A model generated the notes under the pieces. The model saw only the letters and a program-made list of their open reading frames with translations, was not told the origin of the DNA and searched no databases. Made by a program: the position numbers and the translations under genes. A stretch of 64,000 nucleotides of DNA from Knoxdaviesia capensis (Eukaryota > Ascomycota > Sordariomycetes > Microascales > Gondwanamycetaceae): NCBI GenBank assembly GCA_001510575.1, contig LNGK01000014.1, forward strand, positions 126,462 to 190,461, written 5' to 3'. Shown here piece by piece: positions 56,964-64,000 of the stretch (positions within the stretch are counted from its first letter, which is position 1; each line of letters starts with the position of its first letter).

Positions 56964-59512
56964 GGCGGGAAGCAAAAGCTAAAGAAAATGGAACGAAAGC
57001 GACTTTGAACGAGTGTGCGTGTAAGTTAACGAAAGAAGATCCGAATGAGTGAAGCTGCTATAAAAGCAAGAGAAACCGAAGAAACGAATGTGCCAGACCA
57101 GAAGCCTTGAGAAAACCACTGCTGAGTATCGAGAAGAAGGTGAGTGTGTGAGAGTGAGTGTGGTATAGAAGAGACCAAAACAACCAACTCTGGACCGCAG
57201 AAGACCACGGCGTTTATATATTCCCAGGACCAGCCGGACATTGCTGTGTCTGCTCTGTTGGCTCACCGTCTCTTTCACGCCCAAAATGTGCTGGCCAGAG
57301 CATCCACCGTCATCCGCCATGGACGGATATGCACCTTTCCACCGGCCTGAATGAGGCTGGACGCCATGCACCGGCTTGTGTCCCCGGCCACAATGACCAA
57401 TGGGTGTTAGAAATGCACTGTCAAACGCAGCGGAACCCTGGTGGGCAAACGCCAGCAGCCACATGGAGACTTTGCAGTGAGTCCAGCGCTGTGATGTCCG
57501 GAGGGTAGTTGTTGGCATCTCCTCTCGGCCTTCATATGAAGGAGACATTCCAGCTTCCTGTTTGGACAGAGCTTACGACAGCTTGTCTAAGGTCGCATCC
57601 CACAATAGGATACAGACGTGGGATATACCCTGCCCTGGCAGTGAGTGGCTTCAGGGCCCCAAGTCTTCCGTCGTAGGGCAAATGACACGCACACTTGAGG
57701 AGACCATCATGCAAGACACGCAGTCCCACTCTCACGTCAAACCGGACCGCCATGGTCTGGTCGTGCCTTAGCCACCTTCGCTTCCTGGAACTTGGGACGA
57801 GAAGAAAACAAGAAGAGGGGAGAGAGCGTGTTCCGGATGTGGGATATCACGGCTCATCCACGCCATTCAACCAGCCGTAAGATGGCTCAGAGACATGAGC
57901 TGACGACACCACACCAACGGCCTCGCCCACTAGACGTCGAGCTAGAACACGAGTAGAACACCCTCTTGGCCGTGTCCCCCGCCCGTGGTTGCAGCGGCGT
58001 CCGGACGTGGAGTGTGTGGCTTCGACGTGGACGACACGAGTGTCACCGGCCTAGCTAGTCATGGAGTTCGTCAGTCTGTGCTGGAGACTCTTCCTAGTCC
58101 TGGAGAGCGTGGAGGGATAGCAATGAGCGAACAGGGGCTGGTCATGACTTAAAATATCAGCCTTATCCATAGAGTCAAAACACATGGCCAATCCCTCCTG
58201 TCACCGCTGATCGTGCTAGCTTGAGCGCGCACTGACAAGCCGGCTCTGCCCAAACCATCACACCCGAATGCCACCCGTTTCGTTTAAATGTCTCTGGCCA
58301 GCATCTGTACCTGCGTCGTTTGCACGGTCCAGACGTCCGGCCAAGGGGCCCATCTGCACGGCCGAAATGTGCGTGTAACCCCAACACGATGCAAGTCACC
58401 ACCCACGAGCGCCACATGCAAACAAAGCAAGTGAGACTGGTTCAAAGCAAACGCACCCGCACAGAACAGATCAGCAAAAAGACTAAAAGCCAACCAAAAA
58501 AAAAAAAAAAGATCTCGCCGTTTGTCCTCCTCACCGCTTCCCCGTGCCCGGGCCAAGATGTCGTATATTGGAGGTCTCGGGAACCGCGGTGGACGTGGCC
58601 CTGAATTTCGGGTGACGGCCAGATGTGTTCTCGGCTATGGAAGACACCAGGCAGCTGCCGGATCCTCTCGTTTGTCTACTAGAGACGTCCACTCGCAGCA
58701 TCACTATTGACGAGTCTGATGCGGAAGCGACGCCAATGTGTCTCCCACTGGCGAAATACGCTCGCTCCGTTCCGTACCGAATGCCCCGATCACGTCTGCA
58801 AGGCTTTTCACTGTTCCCAGCCTGTGCAACGACAGCTTCGCCCATCGGCCACACGAAACGAAATCACGGCGTACAAAATATCGAGTCTTGACGAACACGA
58901 GGCGACAAGTTATGGTGTGAGTGATGTGGTTCCAAAAATAAATATACAAGACAAGACAGTCGAACACTAATATAACAGGAAGAGCGTGCATCAGTTTGAT
59001 ACCAGAACAAACAGGGGAAAGCGGCAGAAACAGAAAAGGAAAACAGGATCAGACGACCGAATATATCGATCTCATGGATATCATCAAACAGGCCGACTCG
59101 ATATAAGCGAAACGCAAAACAGCCAGGCAAAAGAAGAAGGAGAAAAAAAAGCAGAAGCAGAAAAACAAAGCCATAACAAAAACATCATGTCGTACAAAGT
59201 CCAGAGTTCAGCTCAGCCCTCGGAATGGCGGTAGGTCTCTACAACCATGAATCAGAGAGATGTGCCAAGATTGTGGGAGTTATCTTCCTGTGTTGTGAAC
59301 AACGCGGGTGTGCGTGTTCTGTTGTGTGAGATTGCCAGGCGTTGTCGATACCCGGGGCAGCCCGAAGACTATGGAAGCGTATGTGTATCGGCGATACACA
59401 AAAGCTTCAACAGAGAGGGAGAAGGTCTATCAGAGCCACACCTCCATTGACTCCGGACGGTGTCTTCACCAACAACTGCGATCAACAAGTGTTCCGCGCA
59501 GAGCCAAATCCT
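56964..59512. other. gene-free stretch
   Basis: About 2.5 kb. The first 260 bases are the leader and core promoter of the Ser/Thr-rich gene. An A15 run lies at 58496-58510. Short ATG-led frames at 58558 and 59187 (the latter ending at a GTAGGT) are too small to support a gene. The rest shows nothing. Confidence 0.5.
57214..57222 (-). promoter_or_regulatory. candidate TATA box of the Ser/Thr-rich protein gene
   Basis: TATATAA on the minus strand in an otherwise GC-balanced context, about 255 bases 5' of the ATG at 56963. Confidence 0.4.
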
Positions 59513-60973
59513 CTAGACGGCTCCGGCGCGCGACACCTGCTCATCCCACGCCACCCAGCGCCGAATCACCTGGTCGACCGACCGCACCGCCTCCCGCGAG
59601 TCCTTGACCTCGAACCACTCGCGGTGCTTTTTCCCACACACACACGTGTCGACGTTCGCCCGCAGGCCCATGCCCGACAGCTCAATGTGGATCAGCCGCT
59701 CGACGCGCTTGTAGTGCGGCGTGGTGCGCGGGGTGGTGGACTTGTCGGAGGCCTTGGGCGGTTTTGGTGTGGCAGAGGGAGTAGTGCTGGGAATGTACGG
59801 GTAGAAACGCAGCAGCTCGACGGCGTATCCGCACTGCCCCGTCCACTCGTTCATCCGGCGGTGGACATTGCTCGCGCGGCCGATCTTGATGAACATGGTG
59901 CGCTGCGGGACGGGGGCGGCCTTCTCCGCGGTCGTGTTGCCTGACTTTTCCTTGCTCCTTTCGCTCTTATCAGTGGCATTCCACATTTTGGTTGATGGGT
60001 CCACTTCCAGCAGGAAAGACCGAGTGGTTGCGGTACGAGACTTGAGCTTCTCCTGGTCGCTCTCCTGGGTCATCCAGAACATGTAGATGTATCCAGGCCC
60101 GTCGCTAGCAGAGAACGGCTTGGAAATCTCGGCACGGAGAGTCGAGATCGAGCTGGCGGGGAGAGAACTCGAGACCAACGACAGGTAATGCGAGGTCACC
60201 GAGACGACAGTATTGGGCGACGACTTCATCGACACAGGAGTGAGTGGGGAAGCCACTACACGTTCAGAGTGTGGCGACGAATGGGACGAGTGCTTGGTTG
60301 GGGGTGTATGCGGCGGGGTGGGGGGGAACTTCTTCGACGGTGTTGACGGGGCCTCTGGGCCGATGTTGGTTGATCGCCGGGAAGTGCCATGCTGCTTCGA
60401 CTTTGCAGGCGCCTCAAACTTCTTGTTGAAGCCCGGCCGCGGGGATGGCTCAAACGTTTTGTGGTGGTACTTCTTCGACGGCTCAGACTTCCGCCGGTTG
60501 GGTTCGAGTCGGGCGGCCAACGAGAGCAGGAAGCCATGCAGAGCGGCGCGGGCCCCTCCGGATTTGTCGGAAGACTTGCTTGAAGGCGAATCATGCTTCT
60601 TGTAGGTGTGTTTCCGGGCGGTCTTCTTCTTGCCGGTCTCCTGCTGCTGCTGCTGTTGCTGCTGTTGTTGCTGCTGTTCCTCCTCGATGGTGACTTTCAA
60701 CAAGTCATACAGCGTATCCAGGCTGGTTCTCGGCCTCAGAGTCTTCTTGATTGGAGTGACCTCCACAACCACGGCTTGGTCTTTGTGCTGCCAACAATAC
60801 AATGCCGGATCGGCCACGTCTTCGGAGCTGTGGCCGGGAGTTGCATCCGCGAGACACTTCTTCAGCGCGCGACAACACGGTCGGCCGGCCAAGGTGAGAC
60901 CGTGGCATGTTGTTCGGGGGTCTTTCGAGTCGGATCGCTGGAGGCGGGACTCGGGCGAGTTTGTGACGTGCAT
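59513..60973 (-). CDS. DUF1766 / T5orf172-domain protein (GIY-YIG-like, Mug113-type)
   Basis: A single exon of 486 codons from ATG 60973. The N-terminus has Cys23, Cys33, Cys34, Cys40, Cys60 and His63, a CxGxTxxGxxC...YCxxH pattern likely to bind zinc. A Gln12 tract (100-111), encoded mainly by CAG/CAA, follows, then a long basic Ser/Pro-rich disordered region (112-255). The C-terminal domain has GYIYMFW (294-300), FIKIGRASNVHRRMNEW (361-377), HIELSGMGL and a late CxCGxxHxEWFEV block. These fit the T5orf172/DUF1766 members of the GIY-YIG nuclease superfamily, known in fungi from S. pombe mug113. Whether it cuts DNA is unknown. No signal peptide; the basic linker suggests a nuclear location (inference). 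The upstream region is about 1.9 kb of gene-free DNA. Confidence 0.82.
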   Translation of the reverse strand: MHVTNSPESRLQRSDSKDPRTTCHGLTLAGRPCCRALKKCLADATPGHSSEDVADPALYCWQHKDQAVVVEVTPIKKTLRPRTSLDTLYDLLKVTIEEEQQQQQQQQQQQQETGKKKTARKHTYKKHDSPSSKSSDKSGGARAALHGFLLSLAARLEPNRRKSEPSKKYHHKTFEPSPRPGFNKKFEAPAKSKQHGTSRRSTNIGPEAPSTPSKKFPPTPPHTPPTKHSSHSSPHSERVVASPLTPVSMKSSPNTVVSVTSHYLSLVSSSLPASSISTLRAEISKPFSASDGPGYIYMFWMTQESDQEKLKSRTATTRSFLLEVDPSTKMWNATDKSERSKEKSGNTTAEKAAPVPQRTMFIKIGRASNVHRRMNEWTGQCGYAVELLRFYPYIPSTTPSATPKPPKASDKSTTPRTTPHYKRVERLIHIELSGMGLRANVDTCVCGKKHREWFEVKDSREAVRSVDQVIRRWVAWDEQVSRAGAV

Positions 60974-62880
60974 GGCGGGATATATGGAGTGATAGGTGAC
61001 GATTGGCAGGGTGAAAAGAGAGCGATTGACACTCTGGGTATCATGTATGAACGCCCTTAGAGACGACTTCTATAGGAATCGGGTTCTCTGGGAAACCCAC
61101 GAGATCGAATGGGATCAGGAATGTCTCCAAGGCGGAGAGAAGCGCAGCAAGGTGGCGCAGATAAGATGTTATCTGGGCGATAGAGCCTGACAGCGACTCT
61201 GGCGTGGATTTCTGCCCGGACAAGTCACAACAACAGCGAAAGTGACTGTGACAGCAAGTCAATCACACTCGCACTTTCGGCAAATCCAACTGCAGCGTGA
61301 TAAAGCATCACCAGATCGTGAAATGCAGAGTTCAGATGGTCTGATATTGCTCTCTCGCAATTTTATGCACTCGTACTGTAAATACACGAAATTAGACCCA
61401 GCAAAAGGGCAGGTCCTCCGCCAGGCTCGCTCCTTCCTCGCTGGCACCCACGTATAAGAAAGGACCCGCATCCATGCAGAACTGCGTGTTGTTGGTGGCT
61501 CCTTCCCCCCTCTCTCCCACCTTCGCCCAACTGCACCTTCCTCGTGCTGCCACTTGAAACGGCTGTGCATGCAGGCCTCCTTTGGCAATATGCGGCCAGA
61601 AGGGAAGGAAGGAGCAAACGCGGGTGGCTGGGGTGGGCCAGGAAAGAGCGGGAAGAAGCGTAGCTGCCTAAACGGATCTGGAGCATGCCAGCCAATGAAG
61701 GCGCGACTGCGCGCTTGGCTGTCAACAAGCCAATGACGTGCGCGTGTTGGGGGTCTTCGCGATTAACCCTTAACCCTAAGATGCGAAGCGGTCTCCAAAG
61801 CAGCATCTGTCCCAACATCTATTCCTAGACCGATTATTTTTACTGCAGATAAGATGGACAAGCAAATGAATGTATTACATATACCTTAGTGCTCGCGCTT
61901 CATTCTGATATGTCATCTTCACGTTCATTTTGTATCCTACTTCGTATTTCAGCAATTCGCCCATACCACGCAAAGCCTTGGCCCCTCAAGACTGCGCCCT
62001 GTCATGTGTTCCACTGGCACAACGCAGTGGAGTGGTGCGGCTGAGCTGTGCTCATGTGCTGGACCTGCATCGCCTTGTATATACTCATTCACGCCGATGT
62101 TCAGACAAGAAACTGTACGGTGAATCCGCGGTTTACAAATATCCCTCATTGTTGTGTTAACCGAGAAATTGAGAGGAACCTCACACGCTCTGGAATGGGG
62201 AGCTAGTATTAGGGTTTGGGTTAGCACATCCATCATTCTGGAGAGAAACCTTCGTCCAATCGATATCAGTGAATGCACAATTTGCATGGTTTCGGGGATA
62301 CCTATCACCGTTCGTAACTTGCATGGTGGTTTATCAGACATACGATCGAATACAAGTTGTACTGCCTCTCCTCCGAGCCCACGTGAATGTCACTCGGCAG
62401 TTTGCCAGTCCAGCCCAGACAAAAGACGCTTTCTCGACGAGTTTTTTCCCGTTTATCAAATCAGAATAGATTCATATTAGTAAGACTGTGCTTCAACAAA
62501 GATGCAGTCTCCGGACACGGGCCCACCTTAGTCCCGATGTGCGGGGATCTCTTCCGCACAGGCCGGACCTAAATGGTAAGCGCTCGGAGTAATTCAGCGA
62601 GCCGGCGAGTTAGGGTCATGACGACAAAACTGATTTGTGAGCTTCAGCTAAACTGTACCATAACGCGTATTAGTATTACTCCCGTGATGCTTTCCATCGG
62701 TACTTCCGATTCCACTCCCGAGGTCACACTTGACGGAAAATAATTAGCGGGGCATCGATCGCCTCTGTCGATATAAATCCAGTACAATCTCCCGTCTCTC
62801 CATAGTTTCTAAAGTTCCTTCAATCGGCATTGCATCAGAAAACTGCATCTCAACTCAACTTCCAAGCAATAATATCCACA
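60974..62880. other. divergent intergenic region (DUF1766/NAT)
   Basis: About 1.9 kb with no supported gene. Telobox-like AACCCTAA/TTAGGGTT occurs at about 61772 and 62209, and TTAGGG at 62610. The last 120 bases form the NAT core promoter. Confidence 0.55.
62772..62778 (+). promoter_or_regulatory. TATA box of the N-acetyltransferase gene
   Basis: TATAAAT, 109 bases upstream of the ATG at 62881, followed by a CT-rich start region and a CACA just before the ATG. Confidence 0.55.
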
Positions 62881-63861
62881 ATGGACAACCCCTATCCCAC
62901 TTACACGCACTCCCAGTTGGAGGAGTACTTCGCCCACATCGGCTTCCCCAGACCCGCGCTTCCCCTCCCGGACTCAAAGGAAGAGCAAGTCAAGACCCTC
63001 ACAGACCTCATGCAATATCAACGCGCGCGTGTTCCCTTTGAGTCTCTCGATCTGCACTATACCCGCTCCCGCGAGCTGTTCCTTGACCCCCAGATCCTGT
63101 TTACCAAGGTGGTCCACCGCCGGCGCGGCGGCTACTGCATGGAACTCAACACGTTCTTCGCAGCGGTTCTCCGCTCACTGGGGTACACTGTGACCTCCGT
63201 GGGCGGGCGCGTGCGGCCGGATCCCACCGGACCGTACACTGGCTGGTCGCACATGGTGAATATCGTGGACATTGGGAACTCGCGCTATCTTGTGGATGTT
63301 GGTTTCGGTGCGTTGGGCGCCACCGTGCCGCTCGAACTTGATCTCGAGCTTCTCAAACCTCTGGATCAGGTGGAAGAAGTTTTCCGTGGACAAGAATACC
63401 ATACATCATTTGGCCTCAGCTTTCGACTAGAGTACAAGGCACTCCCGGAGCATGTCAACCGCGCCCAAAGACTGTGGGTGTACACATACCGCGCAAGCCC
63501 GGACAAGGACTGGCAGGACGGCTATGCGTTCACTGAGATGGAGTTCACGCCCGCCGACTACGAGGTCATGTCGTACCATGTGATGACATCGCCGACGAGC
63601 TTCTTTGTGCAGAACGTGCTGGCACAACGGGCAACGATTAATACCGAGGCTGCCCCGGATCGGATGGGAAGTCGGACAGACGGGATGGTCATCCTGTTTG
63701 GAAACTACATCAAGCTTCGCTCCAGTGGATCTACAGAGGACATAATTGAGAAACTCACAAGTGAGGCTGAGCGTGTAGCTGCACTGGAACAATACTTTGG
63801 TGTCACACTAACCGAGGAGGAGATTCAGAGCATCAATGGCCATCCAACGGAATTGAGATAG
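62881..63861 (+). CDS. arylamine N-acetyltransferase (NAT)
   Basis: It transfers the acetyl (or another short acyl) group from acyl-CoA to aromatic amines or hydrazines in the cytosol. In fungi, relatives detoxify plant benzoxazolinones and anilines. One exon, 326 aa, within the usual fungal range. The catalytic triad is complete: Cys86 in RRGGYCMELN, His124 in GWSHMVNIV and Asp139 in YLVDVGFG. The N-terminal helical part has VPFESLDLHY, matching the NAT consensus PFENL. The late Pro- and charge-rich region before the C-terminus is typical of fungal forms. I chose ATG 62881 because no in-frame ATG lies upstream; the TATA box fits. No partner detoxification genes are adjacent in the window. 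The substrate is unknown. Confidence 0.94.
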   Translation: MDNPYPTYTHSQLEEYFAHIGFPRPALPLPDSKEEQVKTLTDLMQYQRARVPFESLDLHYTRSRELFLDPQILFTKVVHRRRGGYCMELNTFFAAVLRSLGYTVTSVGGRVRPDPTGPYTGWSHMVNIVDIGNSRYLVDVGFGALGATVPLELDLELLKPLDQVEEVFRGQEYHTSFGLSFRLEYKALPEHVNRAQRLWVYTYRASPDKDWQDGYAFTEMEFTPADYEVMSYHVMTSPTSFFVQNVLAQRATINTEAAPDRMGSRTDGMVILFGNYIKLRSSGSTEDIIEKLTSEAERVAALEQYFGVTLTEEEIQSINGHPTELR

Positions 63862-64000
63862 CAAACATTGGTTCAATTGCAGTCTAATTTGAATATATTC
63901 CCACTTTCCCCATCCAACGTCTCTCATTATGTTCACATACACACTTTAATCCAAACATTACCAGTGTAACACAACCATCAACTCAAAGCTTAAAGTATCC

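Overview
This is nuclear DNA of a filamentous ascomycete. The evidence is short spliceosomal introns (mostly 50-170 bp, GTRAGT donors, CTAAC-like branch sites), GC-biased coding DNA, pyrimidine-rich leaders and the gene content: INO80, ARB1, AP-2 mu, a fungal MFS sugar porter, an LtrA-type protein, an arylamine N-acetyltransferase and a relic of a fungus-specific HNH nuclease family. The style fits Eurotiomycetes (Aspergillus/Penicillium relatives), but the sequence alone does not fix the genus. One assembly gap (604 N, 3533-4136) is present. I see no tRNA, rRNA, CRISPR array or intact transposon.

Layout. 1-16 kb is gene-poor: a possible gene start at the left edge, then three small, very cysteine-rich ORFs on the minus strand (about 4.2-4.5, 7.5-7.9 and 12.1-12.6 kb) sharing one Cys/His skeleton and separated by 3-4 kb of non-coding DNA. 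They are my best candidate for an undescribed gene family. 16-35 kb is a conserved housekeeping block: AP-2 mu (minus), ARB1 (plus), INO80 (plus, with an unusual 1.6-kb first intron) and a DUF89 metal-dependent phosphatase (minus). 35-45 kb carries carbohydrate genes on the minus strand: an MFS sugar porter and a GH31 alpha-xylosidase, separated by 5.3 kb of repeat-dotted DNA. 46-47 kb holds a decayed HNH-nuclease gene. 48-57 kb has a lipid-droplet hydrolase (plus), an LtrA-family membrane protein (minus), a secreted amidase (plus) and a secreted Ser/Thr-rich surface protein (minus). 59.5-64 kb has a DUF1766/T5orf172 (GIY-YIG-like) protein (minus) and an arylamine N-acetyltransferase (plus).

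How they fit together. I see no biosynthetic cluster; most genes are independent cellular functions. The transporter and alpha-xylosidase could both serve hemicellulose-sugar use. The secreted amidase and the Ser/Thr-rich protein are convergent neighbours with signal peptides. Exon boundaries were derived by hand from splice motifs, reading-frame continuity and remembered family consensus; no search was run.
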